Shown piece after piece: positions 36,312 through 48,971 of a DNA stretch of 64,000 nucleotides (position 1 is its first letter; every line of letters begins with the position of its first letter). The translations under genes were made by a program, and so were the position numbers. This stretch comes from Siphonodentalium dalli (Eukaryota; Mollusca; Scaphopoda; Gadilida; Siphonodentaliidae), in contig CP136064.1 of the NCBI GenBank assembly GCA_032622095.1, forward strand, positions 188,529,794 through 188,593,793, given 5' to 3'. The notes below the pieces were generated by a model. It saw only the letters and a program-made list of their open reading frames with translations. It was not told the origin of the DNA and did not search any database.

Positions 36312-36385
36312 CTCAAATGTAAGTGCTGCACTCAAATAGAAGATTGATCATTTGTTTGAAGCCGGTATAGGTGATTGGTCGTTCT
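36312..36385 (-). other. Exon-like segment with strong splice borders
   Basis: On the - strand TTATTTTTTTTCAG precedes it and GAG|GTATGT follows. One frame reads ERPITYTGFKQMINLLFECS but meets TGA just before the donor. It could be a decayed exon or a noncoding exon joined to 35787. Confidence 0.2.
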
Positions 36386-37799
36386 CTGAAAAAAAATAAT
36401 AATGTACATGTAGACTTAGTTTCTCAAATGCTACAACATTTAATATTATACACCATATACCAGTATTCATGGACATAGAATATACAGCATGTTAAGGCAA
36501 TAGGAAACTTTCTCAAGTTATTTTTGACAATTGAACATGAAATACAGAAACTACAATTTCCATGGACCGTATCCAAGCTCGCTGATATACCAGTTACAGT
36601 TGTCGGATATCGATGAAATTTGCTCAACTTCGAGATAAGATATTGATAAAACGTGGTTATTAATCCTTGTAAAATTTGCTATTAGTCATCCCAAGACATA
36701 TGCCAAATCAAAATTAGGTAATCATTTTATTCCAATTTCGGTCATGTTTGATTACGTGCTAAAGTTCCCACCCCTGTGCTTGAACATTTATATTCTCAAG
36801 AAAATCCAACCAATATTAATTTTACAAGAATAAAGTGTACAAAAATTAGTAAAATATGATGAAATTGATTGAAGGACACATATTGCTATATTATGATTTT
36901 AAAATCACCACCAATTCCATTTTTGTCATAGCCATTTTTTAAAACTTGGTTAAGTGGTAGCCCTCCCCCATAAAAACGAGAAAGGCTGTCACTCTCAAAA
37001 CAACACACTTACATTGTGATATAACAAACATTTCCTGTAATAAAACTTTGCAAAGTATGCTAAAAGTCACTCAGGGATATATGAGAAAACAAATTAATGC
37101 ATTGGTTTCATGCCACATCTGGTTATTTTGGAGGAGTTGTTGAAATTCGAACACGAGTGTGCTAGATTGGTAAATGTCCATTTTTAACAATTAATGCTCA
37201 TTTCATGTAAAGTTATGGACCCAAAAATTAAAAAAAAACTACTTAAATGCAACTGAAAGTCATCGTCTGATGTATCAGCAATATAAATATTGCACGCTTT
37301 CTATTTTAATTGCGGTCATTTTCATGTGGCTGCAATAATTGTAAGTCTGCCACACAGAAATGGTATCAGACGTCCACCCCCAATAGCTCGAATTTCGGAA
37401 ATTAAAAAACATTTCCACGAAATTGCACCTTTAATGGACATGGTTGAAACACAGCTAAAGTTTGTATAATAAACTGGTATTCGATGTAATCTTTAAGATA
37501 TACTTCCAATTTATATCGGATCCATGATCTCACGATTTTTCCCCCGGTATTTTTCCTCTGTTTTCTTTGAATATTTGTTGTTCAGTTTTCGTTACGGGAG
37601 AATCTAATGTTTTTAATTCGTCTAGGAGCATCTTACGACGAACTTTATAAGATTACCGGTCGCTCAGTTCGATTATTATGCAAAAGTTTTATTTTAGAAC
37701 ATAAGTAAGTACAATACTCAAGTTTTTTTAGAAGTAGATATCCTTTTAGAAGCAAAACACAAGACAATCCCACATACGACGAAAACACGAGAGATATGA
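36386..37799. other. Unassigned intron sequence
   Basis: No repeat or coding feature seen. A short piece shared with repeat G surroundings (AGGCACAAATAATTAGCAAT) lies just upstream at 36030-36060. Confidence 0.4.
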
Positions 37800-37885
37800 G
37801 ATCTCGCGAAGTCACGCGCTCCGCGATATTTCATATACCGGCTATTGGCCAAGCACTGAGGCTTCCAATCGCCCTATATATACAT
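37800..37885 (+). promoter_or_regulatory. Promoter-like patch: TCTCGCG, CCAAT, TATATATA
   Basis: Within 85 bp occur GATCTCGCGAAG, CACGCGCTCCGCG, ATTGGCCAA (37844-37852), CCAAT (37865-37869) and CTATATATA (37874-37882), in an order and spacing typical of a core promoter. No first exon can be defended downstream. Confidence 0.25.
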
Positions 37886-39405
37886 CGCTGGTTAACCATA
37901 AGCAGACAGTGCCGTGTTTAAACACTAACATATAGTGAGATAAATGAAGCAAAATGCTGGGATCCTAAGGTTTAACACACCTCTGTCAAAGTGAACTGTT
38001 TGGCAACAGTTTGGGACATGTTATGACAACGAGAATAATTATGATAACACAGTGTATCAAGTTGGTACTATTGCAATGTTGTTACATCAAAGCTCTCAGT
38101 TGGGTGGTGGGGCTTTGATCTTCACGACAGACTCATGACAGTGTAACTAACATCATGATGTTTGTCTGTGAGTGTTAGGTGTCAATCTTGGTGTCCGTGC
38201 GAATAATGGGTTTTTGATTGAATCAAATTTTGAACCAAATAGCTCTCAAAAGATTTGTAAAGGAATCAAATTGAATTTTCATAATCTTGCTTGCCGAAAT
38301 GATAAGATAAAAATAAGTTTCCAGTTTTCTTTTGTATGTCAGAATTATCTATTAAATAAAACACGTCATCTTTTTTGTGAACGGTGGATCGACAATTAAA
38401 GACATAATTTTTTTCAAAATATTACAAACAATTAGGAAAATAAACTTTTTGTGCATGGTAAATCAAAACGTCACTTGTGGGGAATACCACATCAATTCAA
38501 AACGTGGAATAGCAGATGAACCATTACAGAATTACGCCATCACCACTTTCTCAAGTATAAAACGGGCGTTTGATTAAAGGGCTTTGACCTGCACTTTCTC
38601 GAACGACATTAGAACTGCCACTGCAAGTCAAAACTGAGCAAAAACAATCAAATAATGAAAAGAAAATGCATCTAATAGCGTGTATGCACAGTCACGTGAT
38701 GTACCGTACGACTGAATTGTGAAGTATCTTCCGTCGATCTCCAATTGAATGTCCATGGAATAAATTATAACTTAACTGTTATATCCGCGGTCATGAACAA
38801 GAGGGTTAGAACAGTTTAAGTTTACTTAAAACAACAAATTGTGAGGGAATACTTGTGAGGGTATCTACTTTTTATACTTCGCAGTAGTTGTGAATTTTCA
38901 AATACTACCGATAAATGCATTAGGTTTGCTTTCACTGGTTTGGTGTATTTGAAAATACTATTCATTGATTCAAAGTCGAATCGAATATAAGGTTGAATCG
39001 AACAGCAAAATGAATATTGAATATTCACAGGGGCCTACTGCTAACATACTCTAAATAAGAGGGACAGATATCGATGTCCCTTAAATGCATGGATGATATA
39101 TTACACTGCAAGGGAGAAAATTGGAACCACCAGAGTTTCATTCGGAACTCCTCAAGTTTGTGCATTTGCTGTACGGATTTCCCTGACGATGCACGAATGA
39201 TCACAAATTAGCTACAATTTTTGGCATTTGATTTCCATTTATAACTGAGCTGAGCATGTCCGCCTTTGTTTGACTTAAGTTGAAACGTTTGTTGTGTATA
39301 ATAGACATCATATAGACATGCATGACCGTGATTAACCTCAGTTAATTCAAATGGTTAACTGGTCATGAAAATCATGTAACTGCTTCATGCAGGCATAGTT
39401 AATAC
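37886..39405. other. Unassigned intron sequence
   Basis: Frames at 38172-38577 (+) are open but show no domain. Nothing else seen. Confidence 0.4.
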
Positions 39406-39409
39406 GGCC

Positions 39410-39690
39410 CTTTGTTGAAATTTTTGCTCAATTTTCATTTCCGGATGATAACTTTAGTTAGTTTTAACTGTATGGAATGAAATTTGTTTTACACGTTTAC
39501 AGGTCAATATTATATTGGGTTCCGTCTGCCAATTTTTAGACTTTGATATTTGGTTTTTATTGGTTTCCGGATGATAACTTCGGTTGATGTTGACTAAATG
39601 GAATGATATTTGCTATGCATTTTTGAAACCATAAAGTACAGGTCATGTTTAATATTCGGTTTTGTCTGCCATGTGTGTTACTGTATTGAT
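39410..39690. repeat. Two units of the GGATGATAACTT repeat
   Basis: TTTCCGGATGATAACTT occurs at about 39440 and 39566. Each is followed by GGAATGA-ATTTG and, about 60 bp on, ACAGGTCA and TCTGCCA. Period about 126 bp. Related to 17990-18265. Confidence 0.65.
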
Positions 39691-40388
39691 CTATACACGG
39701 CTGGCTTTTGTTTTGATTGCTTTTGCCTGTCAGAACCCAGTCCACATGGTGTCGGTGACATTGTTTGTATTCAAAGATATCACCTATTATGAGTGTTCTC
39801 GCATGTTTCATTGTAAGATAATAAGATAATATTTATTAGCAAATCATGGAGATATGATGTCTGCTACAAAAGTGACATAAATAATGTTGACAATATAATA
39901 CTATATGGATGGGATTAAGAGACATTATATATACGGTCTAATATTACAATAAGAGTTACATGTAGTATGTACTTGTATATTATGGCTATCCATGCTTCTT
40001 GTTCTTTTGGAGGCTAGTAATTAAGCATCATTGGGTCTAGCATGGGTATCGTTCTACAAAATCGAACAGGTCTTAATTAATATAGTTACATATTGCCTTT
40101 GAAGCTTTAGTGGTTTTTGGGTTGAGCAGTACAGAACTCCACTCATTTCCTTGTGAAACTAGAGTTATCACTCCTTTTCTGTTATTGAGTTTTACAGCGA
40201 TATTTCTATAGTGTTTCTCTTCTTTGTAATTGTAGTTTACTGGTCCAAAGATTAAAAAGCCAAACACGCCAAAAATTTATGGTGAATACAATAATGGTAC
40301 TAAAGAGGAGGAGGTAAGAATTATTGTAGCATTCTTCTGTTTCAGAATAAGAATAAGTTATAAGAATTGCTATTAAGAAAATAAGTCC
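39691..40388. other. Unassigned intron sequence
   Basis: No feature supported. Confidence 0.4.
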
Positions 40389-40512
40389 TTAAACCCTTTC
40401 ATGATGGGAGCTGCGCTGGTACAACTTTAAAGATCCTGTGCCAGTGCATTATCTTATATATGTAAGTCTTCCATAGGGAGCCTCACATATATAAGAGAAT
40501 ACACTGGCTTAG
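40389..40512. mobile_element. Family C element, left half
   Basis: Starts TTAAACCCTTTCATGATGGG. The first hairpin (CATTATCTTATATATGTAAG and complement) is present; sequence departs from the family after CACTGGCTTA. Confidence 0.82.
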
Positions 40513-43173
40513 GATTCATTTCATAACTAAAATCGGTAAAATGGGCAAAAACACTGATTTTTTCCGAATTCACAACGCACTGTGAATGTACTTTCTACCG
40601 ATAAAATACCGATTACAACGTAATAACGACGTTTTGGAAGAACGCGTCGATCGGTAAAATTGGTACCGAATCTGCCAATCAGAACATTCCTAAAAAACGT
40701 TGCTAATGATCGCAGCGCCTTGGTAATATCGCTATAATATATTAATAAGCAAAACATTATTTCTGTTATTTATTGATGGATGACTATGTTTAACGAGTAC
40801 CGCGTATATCAAATCCTTCGACTGATATATTATGTCATTGATATTCTACATCTACAGTATACCCTATACCCTCAATGAACTGAGGACTATTAGAAAGTAT
40901 ACTGTTATGCCAAATTTACAGTTCAAATACATTACTCCGGTAATTAATTATTTATTACTTAACTAATTATGTGTTAGCTAATTTTCACGCATGCATTGTG
41001 ATAATCGAGCCTGTAGATCCAACGTGGTAATTCGTGTTGTGCAAATCGTGTTTATATCTGGGCGACAAATGCACGCCCATTATTAGTTTGATTGACAGCT
41101 GTGGTTTAAGCCAATGGGTGTGAATTCAAATCACTCACTTTTTAGTCGGGATAAAGTAGATCCATGCAATTGTGATTTGTAAAGAAAGATACATAGTAAA
41201 AATAGTATTACTACCCTAGCTATAAACAAAATTTAATACTGATTCAAAAGAATACAGTAGTCAATTGCACGGATACACAAGAATATTTTTAACAAAATGA
41301 CTATCGTATGTACATGACGCGGTGTGATGATTTTTCAGTAGGTGCCCATTTGCGGAAATCACAAAATTCTCAGAGGTCCCTTAAAATTAGTGAAATAAAC
41401 AACTTTAAAGACATGTACAGGTATGTCAATAATTGAAAAGTATTTTAAACGAATAACGACTCTAGAATCGATAATAGTAGCTTGTACTCTCAATTATATT
41501 CGGGGACCTCCACAAAGAAAATCTGCAAAACGGGACCTACTGCAAATCGTCAGCCCTATGTGCATGCCAGGTTATTTCAATCTGTTTACGTTTAGACAAT
41601 TTAAACACCGCTTTCGAGTGTTGGTGTTGGAGTACTATTTATAATGGTAAAGAAAAGGGGAAAAAGGCTGTTTGTCGTTGTAAAAAAATTAATACAAATT
41701 TGTGCTTTTCATGTTCATCGCTTTACCGTAGTTTATGATCTTTTTAATCGGGTAGAGCAGTTCGGGAAAATACATGCACGATACACATGACATTGACTTT
41801 GACAGAATGAGCGCAATAGTTTCAAATGCGCATGTGCCAGTGAAAACGGCAGTGTGCGGAAGAATGTGAGAGAAATGGCCTAAATAGTTTACCAAAAAAG
41901 TACTGTTTAGCCAGGTTTAGCAAAGATTTAACTTTAATTTATTTGAATTTTGAAGAAAATATTATTCACTCAGCAGACGGATTTGATAAAAATCACCTTT
42001 ATATTATGCTATATGATGTACATTGGAATTTTTTTTTGAAATCTTGAATTTGAGCACGTGCAAAGTAAAAGTAGTACCAGACCTGTTAAGTTTTTAAAAT
42101 TTCAATCCGGGAGATTTTTGCAGGAGGTATGCCCAAATATGTTTCATGTTCCAAAAATAATTTCTACGATGAAGATTACATAGTTTTTATGAGTTTCTAT
42201 TTGTGTTTATTTTATAAATATATAGACCTAAATAAAATGGTAATGAATGTCCTGTTGGTAATTGTAATAGAGCTGCTGTGAGTGGAAGATACCACCATTT
42301 ATTTAAGGGAAAGAAGCAGACACTTCGTATTACTAAGTAAAAGTACTCAGAATTCCACCTGATACAGCCAGATATGCGCGAAACCGAAAGTACAAAATTG
42401 CAATAAACTACAAAATGGACTCGTTTTATAGTTTAACCCCCAAAGAAATGCACATATTCCACCATTTATTAACAAATTTTAAGAAGCAGAAACTTTGTTT
42501 AAAATGTTCCATTGAACTGTGGAGGCTAAGATAAAATAATTGGCGCCATCAATCACAATCACATTCAAATCAAACTAAATTTTATTTTAATTGACCCATT
42601 CTACCTGCTGTCAGTTAAAAATCCAGCTAATCCATGATTGGGAAATGATCAAACAGAAAACGTGTACATAATATAATTGATCTTGCAAAGAGATCAATAT
42701 TTTTCAATCCAGTAAGTATTTTCTCCTAACCTATATATGGTAATTCATACCAAATAAGGAATTTACTATATGATAGTTTTGTGAGTTGTAAGTTCTAGAT
42801 GCACCAAATTAGGGGTTTTACAACCGACATACCATATGCACGAATCTAATTAAGGAAATGATGCAATATTGTGAGTCCGCAAATGAACAATTATTTGCAC
42901 TTTTTGTGAGAAACTAAACAACACTTGACCTGAATTTTCTCTGACACAAAATGTGTTTTGTGAACAATATTCCATTCATATCATAATATGCTATTCTATT
43001 AGTATATTCTTGAGGAAATTATCATAATTTGATAAATGTTATTTCTAAATTATAACTTACAACAAAATTCCCTTTAAATTAGCACCAAAATATTTCTGCA
43101 TCTAGCTCAAAAGCAGAGAGTGATATGATATGACAGTCTTCTGCCGAAGAACAAAATTGAATTGTCTTAATCA
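40513..43173. other. Unassigned intron sequence
   Basis: 2.7 kb without any of the repeat families seen elsewhere and without a defensible exon; the longest transposon-free stretch of the large intron. Confidence 0.4.
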
Positions 43174-43264
43174 TTTCTATACTAAATGAATTATCCCTTA
43201 TTTACATACACCTAATATCTCTTCCGATTTCCCCATAGCGTTACGATAGACACGCCCCCCCCCT

Positions 43265-43265
<1 letters not shown>

Positions 43266-43298
<33 letters not shown>
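43266..43298. repeat. Run of 33 cytosines
   Basis: An uninterrupted C33 tract after CCCTT. The complementary strand is poly-G and could form quadruplex structures; length is likely polymorphic and error-prone in sequencing. Confidence 0.85.
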
Positions 43299-43299
<1 letters not shown>

Positions 43300-43303
43300 T
43301 ATT

Positions 43304-43375
43304 CAATGCGTTCATAAACCTATGAACTTTACGTGATGTCACTTTCAATGTCGTTCATAGGTTTATGAACACATT
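43304..43375. repeat. Inverted repeat AATGCGTTCATAAACC
   Basis: AATGCGTTCATAAACCTATG pairs with CATAGGTTTATGAACACATT. Arms about 23 bp, loop about 25 bp. Confidence 0.8.
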
Positions 43376-43584
43376 GGTCCCGGAAATCACCGGGGATTGT
43401 CGGACATTACCGACTGCTTGAGCATCTAGTCAGCCAATTCGCCAAGGATTTGTTAGCAAACAATATGTAATCGAGGTTCACGATTGGATGGCTAGTGACA
43501 TCTAATCGCGAGCACGGGTGGCACGAGATGTTCGATTGACTATCAGAATGTTGGTTATCATATAATCCCATATCCCATAATATG

Positions 43585-43735
43585 TCAAATATAGCGAATT
43601 ATCAAAATATGAAATACAACGAAAAGGCGAAATATGAAAATACAGCGAAATAGCACGAAAAATTGAAATAGGAAAATACAGCGAAATATCAAAATAGGGC
43701 GAAATATAGAGCGAAATATAATAATAGGAAATTAT
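43585..43735. repeat. Degenerate GCGAAATAT array
   Basis: Short units of GCGAAATA/AGCGAAATATCAAAATA repeat about eight times. Confidence 0.75.
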
Positions 43736-43844
43736 TTTTATAAAAGAAATAACGGAGATATTTGAAAAAGTGTTTTTGACGAAATAACGGACATATTTGG
43801 AGAAGTGTTTTAAAGAGCGTAAGTATATAAATATAAATAATAAA

Positions 43845-43978
43845 CGGCGGATTCAACGTGGTCATGGGTTTTGACCGCGATAAAAAATCAGCCAACTCCG
43901 CATGAACCCCTTCAGGGTTCATGCACTTTGCTGAATTTTTCTCGCGGTCAAAATCCCATGACCACATTGAAACCGCCG
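43845..43978. repeat. Inverted repeat with ~60-bp arms
   Basis: CGGCGGATTCAACGTGGTCA at the left pairs with TGACCACATTGAAACCGCCG at the right; inner GCATGAACCCC pairs with GGGTTCATGC. A few internal mismatches. Confidence 0.85.
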
Positions 43979-44125
43979 TTCATTTCTTATATACATTGGA
44001 ATGGTCTATTGCTCATTTCATTGAATATTCAGGAAAAATAAGCAGACGACAGGTTATACAAATGCAGATGAATTCATATTCTTTTGTGGAAAATAATAAT
44101 TTGTGTGCTTATTCTCAGAATCAAT

Positions 44126-44377
44126 TACAGTAATGCCCTAAATAATATACTCCTTAACCACAGCAGAATTATGTGTTGTTGCCATTCATCGGAAAGCTCT
44201 CACTGAGAGACTTTTAAAACTTCAACATGATGAAGGTTAGGAGAAACCTATAGATAGATAGATAGATAGATAGAGCTTTCCGATGAATGGCAGCAAGTCA
44301 TATTTCCGACTAAATCCTGAAAAGTTACCCATAATTCTGCTGTAGTTAAGGAGTCGATTATTTAGGGCATTACTGTA
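44126..44377. mobile_element. Family A element with a (GATA)n insert in its loop
   Basis: TACAGTAATGCCC at the left, GGGCATTACTGTA at the right. About 65 bp between the arms includes six GATA units (ATAGATAGATAGATAG). The left arm lacks the GGATTTAGTCGG block. Confidence 0.86.
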
Positions 44378-44469
44378 TGTTAACTTTGCGTAGCTTTAAC
44401 AACCTGTTCTTATCTGAGGGGATTACCAATTTACTGGTTGTATATTTGTGCAAGACGTTTGTTCTTTCA

Positions 44470-44917
44470 CAAGCCTGCAAATAGTGTGTCTGTCATTTTC
44501 AGAATGACATCCTCAGACGGTGAATTTAGTGAAGCTATCTCGCATAGCAGGCTAGCATCGCCAATTTCGCCCTCTGGGGACCTCATTATGCTTAGACCTC
44601 AACTTATATCAGAGACCTAGGGTCAGATTGAAGTTCTCCAGTTGAAGTTGGTGATGTTCACCCATTAGTCTCCTTGATTATGCATGTTATCTTCTGCAAA
44701 GGGGATACAGAAACTTCCCAGAAGGGGGAAAAGTAACTAAAAACAATGTTAATTTGAGACTATACTGATAGTTACTTCCCAGAAGATGAGGCTTAAGAAG
44801 AATGAGGTCCACAGAGGGTGAATTTGGTGATGCTAGTCCCTGTGCAGGAAAGCATCACTAAATTCACCCTCAGGAGACCTCATTCTGCAAATAACAGACA
44901 TACTATTTGCAGGCTTG
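44470..44917. mobile_element. Family B element directly upstream of a CASK exon
   Basis: Left CAAGCCTGCAAATAGTGTG, right CATACTATTTGCAGGCTTG: about 19 bp of perfect terminal inverted repeat. Both inner palindromes are present (CCTCAGACGG / CCCTCTGGGG; GGTCCACAGAGG / CCTCAGGAGACC). It ends 46 bp before the exon at 44964. Confidence 0.87.
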
Positions 44918-44963
44918 TTCGTTTCCACAAAACTAGAGCTCACTCTTCTACATTCTTTTACAG

Positions 44964-45089
44964 CAGATTAACACGAGATTATGGGATAAAATCTCACCTG
45001 ATGCCAAAGATTTAATTCGTCGAATGCTCGAAGTGGATCCAGACAAACGAATCAATATAGAAGAGGCTTTAGATCATCCCTGGATAAGG
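44964..45089 (+). CDS. CASK: CASK exon: helix G-I, end of kinase-like fold
   Basis: This exon has 42 codons, phase 0 at both ends. Acceptor: TTCTTTTACAG|CAG. A second AG lies three bases on, so a one-residue (Gln) NAGNAG-type alternative is possible; the family alignment (QINTRLW against the vertebrate KMNPRQW) favours keeping the Gln. It continues [21 protein letters not shown] and [10 protein letters not shown], with the Arg of helix I and the HPW motif that end a CaM-kinase fold. Donor: AGG|GTGTGT. A family-B transposon ends 46 bp upstream, so the branch-point region is squeezed between the transposon and the acceptor. Confidence 0.94.
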
Positions 45090-45239
45090 GTGTGTAATAA
45101 GTACAAAATCTAAGCCCATAATCATACCACAATTTCAGTTCGGTGGGGTGGATTATACTGTTCATCATCTTATCTTTCTGAGAATCCATTGTTTTATTCC
45201 TGCATTTTATAATGAATTTTTCTATTGGATTGATTTTGT

Positions 45240-45870
45240 TCACTCGTCTGTCGGGGCATATATATCAGCCATGTTTTATCTGATCTGATTGAAATTTTGT
45301 CTGGAGGTCTGACACCAGGAGGGCTTTCATAAGCTCAATAACATTGTTTGAAGGTTTCATTCTAGAGTTATCCTCCTTCATTTATATGGTTTTCTTTCTA
45401 ATCGCGCATATATTTCATGATTTATTGGATCATGACAACCCAAAATGGAAATATATGGTTTCGTCTCAGCTTGAGTATCTCAGCCATGGATTATAGGATC
45501 TTAATGACATTTGATATGTATGTTCACATCATTAATTTTGATAACGTGTCTGAGTTTAGTCTGTTCCCTTTTATAGTGTTATTTTCATTTGTTTATTAGC
45601 TCAACTTACTGAAATCAAGTTTGAGCTATTGCCATGGGTTGGCATCTGTTGTCTGTCAGTGATCCGTCAACAATTTCCTTTGGCACACTCTACAGGCCAC
45701 ATCCCTCATCCGATCATCACCAAATTTCATATGGATTTTCGGGTAACCTCTAGATGGGTGCCATCAAATATTTCAAATTAAAAAACATGGCCACCAGCAG
45801 CCATCTTGTATTTCCAATTGAATCCATCGGCAAACCCTACAGCCCGCATTTATTGGAGAAATGTTTAAAA
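45240..45870. repeat. Diverged GTCTGTC-type molluscan repeats
   Basis: GGGGCATATATATCAGCCATG with TGATTGAAATTTTGT (about 45254-45300) resembles 53400-53470. TTAGCTCAACTTACTGAAAT with GTTGTCTGTCAGTGATCCGT (45597 on) is a separate, weakly similar repeat. Confidence 0.5.
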
Positions 45871-46164
45871 TGAAAGCTATTACATCTGCACAATTTAATC
45901 ACTTTACTGATATTTTTTACCTTTCTTATTCTTTATCATTATATAATATTTACTGCTCAGCATAAAATTTACATGTCCCCAAGTTGAGTTACTACTATTG
46001 GTTTCTGTGCAACTTCCATTTTGATATGAGACGTATTTTTGTTGTTTTAATATACTATTTCCAATCAGAAATACGTCAATATAGTAATCTCATTTGTGTT
46101 TCAACTGAAAATGTTGTGGGGTATCCTTAGTCCCATTGGGAAATAACTACCTCTAGAAATACTT

Positions 46165-46785
46165 CTAAGCGATATAGGGACTCAAGGACTTTGTGGTTTG
46201 TTCATGCCTAATAACATAAATTTTATAAAAGTTAGTAAAACAACTGTCATTAGCAATACATGTAAAAATAGATCTACTTTGTTATTTTCATTATTAATAT
46301 CAAGATTTAAAATTCCAAAACCATTGTTATGTAAGTATTACTGTGACAGTGGCATTACTGATCAAAGTCCAATTTATCCTTAAAATATCCAAGATTAATC
46401 AAAACTTACAAACATTGGAAAAGGTCAAAGCATTGAAAATTATTCTAATAAATCATATTTAGACTGTAATATTTGAACTTACAATGATATTTATTGACAA
46501 ATCACTGTAACACTTTGATTACATAACACTGGTTTCAACATGCGAAATATTGTTAAAAAACCCATACAATAATAAGTCAGTCTCAAGAATACAAGCAACG
46601 TTATTATTATCCTGCACCCCAAATGCAATAGAGGGAATTTCAAAATAAGACAAGAGAGCTATCAATAATGAATATAAGAACAAAGTTTATCAATTTTTCC
46701 ATGTATTTTTTTTGGTGGTCTTATTACAAACATTTTATAATTTTTGCACATTTACCTGCTGCAAAGGAGTTGGGTCCTTTAACAT
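46165..46785 (+). repeat. Dispersed repeat G, copy 2
   Basis: Same block order as copy 1, with a longer left part (GGGACTCAAGGAC, TTCATGCCTAATAACATAA). It includes an extra CAATAATAAGTCAGTCTCAA segment near 46570. Confidence 0.78.
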
Positions 46786-46789
46786 GAAA

Positions 46790-48971
46790 ATGCTGTTGTG
46801 TGTAGCTCTGGTTGTGATCTCCTGTCGTGTCATTTGCTCCACTCTTTACAACTGTGAGCCCTTGGATACCAGTTTTTTCACCATCAATGTTGGGCTTCTC
46901 GTGTAGTAGTTGTATAGACTATTCTCACTGCTCTTTGCTGTACTTTCTATTTGATTAATGTTTTCGCCTGTGTGTTGGCTATCTTAATAGTAACTATGTA
47001 GATTGAAGCACTATTTTTAGCACACTGGATACTTCACGCTGATTGTTTGCTTCTAAAATAAACCATAATATATGGCTTCATTTCCTGAATAAATCACATG
47101 CGTCATATCTTCTAATATGGCAATGACCGAAATTATTTGTAAAATATGGAATGATTTTGGATGATTTGATAATATCTAGTGATAGCTCACACTGCTTCAG
47201 TAAGTGGCAAACATGCAATTTTTCTTGTCAGTATCATATTTCAGTTTGATATTAAGGGTATCTATATATATTTACGCCAAGTGTTGTCTGTGTGTGTGTC
47301 TTAGTGCTATGCAGTTTTGAAATTTTGAATCGGTTTTGGTTTTGTTTTGTCAAAAAAAACCCATGATTTTGGTTTTGGTTTCGGTTATATATTTTAGACC
47401 AATGTACTGCCACAGTCAGCTGACTATGGAATATGTGTTGCAATGTACATGTAACTACCTTGACCTCGGCCAGTTCTTTGTTGACTCAAAAATATGACTA
47501 TCAAATTTTCAAATTTTTTAAACACAAACAACAACAGTTGTGCATAGTTATTTTGCATGTCTATTATTATACAATGTGACAAATTAACTAATTAACTATT
47601 AACTAACTCGCATGATACATATTGTCTGTATCAGTGTATGCTTAATAGTAAAGTTACTATGCTTAAAATATTCCTGCAAGCTACTTTTGGAAATGAGGTC
47701 ATCTCAATAATCTCAGATCTATAGGACCTGTGCTCACCCAAATATGGAAACTATTATCTGTATGACGAATTTCTACCTGAGAATTACCACTTGTTCGTGT
47801 AAGTCAATACATGGAAAAGAACTGAAATGTCATGCTGGTCATGGCTTTGTGGGCCACTGACTATTTTCTATAAATATTTTTATGGAAAAATAATCCAAAA
47901 ATTATGTGCCACACAATGCTGCATAGTGCAGATGATGTATATTTGCCGTAAAAAAGGAATTGGCCAACTTGGTCCAAGGTCAAGGTATCTACATTGCTAC
48001 AGAGGCTCTGCTGGGGCACGTACAATGCTAGACACTTGTAGATTTAACCATTTTGGAATTAAATACAATAATATAGTTAGCTCCAATTTTGTTTAAAGAA
48101 ATGTGTAGTATAGTCGAGCATATAAATCTGTGTGTTACTAGTCAAATTGGCTGATATGAATTTTTAGGACATTTTAATATCCCTGTGTGGACTTGTTGTA
48201 TGCCAAAAAGAAACTTCTTGAATGGATTATAAATACATCTGTTGTACAATCAATTAATTGTTGGAACATGTTTGTTGTCATGGTAAATAGCAGCCGATGG
48301 AAGCACGAGGTGTTGCGTTTGCTTACTGTACATCAGGAAGAGTGTCAATTTATAACGACCAATGGTGTCTATTAATTGAATCCAGTAGATTAGGTTTTTT
48401 GATGACCTATCGGTTTAGGTTTTTATCTGAAAGCAAAACCAAACCAAGAAATTGGTAAACGCACAGCACTAGTGTGTATCTGTCATGATTTTTGCACATT
48501 TAAAAATATCACCCTCATGTCCGATTGCGCCATGTCATGAGGCACATCTTAGAATAAGACAAAATTTCAGGCCAATCGGTACAAGACAACCTGAGATATA
48601 ACGCTTTTCCCAAAGGTTATCAAGGCGATACTTTTACCGATAAAAACGTGTCACCTTCTCTAAAAGACGAATGTGGTTTCAGCGGCGTCCATTATAAATT
48701 CCGGACAAACTCCGTGCACAGCCTGTCGGCTTTCCTTATGTCATTATCAGTGCTGACGATATTTTCTCTGTCATGTTTGTCACCTGTCATTTTTGACATC
48801 AAAACAACTCAAAGGGCCATATATGAGCAACAAAGAGCGATCCATACCAGGTTAGAATATATGTAGGAAAATTGGTACACATTGGTCACATGCTCAGGGG
48901 AATGTCATAGGATAGGCGCCTTTGACCTCAGATGACTAGAATGGGGACTGATAAATTGGATGAGTTATAAA
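46790..48971. other. Unassigned intron sequence
   Basis: A patch at 48740-48830 (TCATGTTTGTCACCTGTCAT) is similar to 49820-49870 upstream of repeat G copy 3. Otherwise nothing supported. Confidence 0.4.

Larger units (their letters stand above)
43174..44090. mobile_element. Family D element split by a ~790-bp insertion
   Basis: TTTCTATACTAAATGAATTA at 43174-43199 is the left end of family D. The expected next block, ATACATTGGAATGGTCTATT, appears only at about 43992, followed by AAGCAGACGACAGG. The DNA between holds a C-run, two inverted repeats and a GCGAAATAT array. Confidence 0.55.

Noticed and set aside
38172-38577. Two overlapping + frames downstream of the promoter-like patch
   Set aside because: No domain, A+T-driven residue use, and no clear exon borders.
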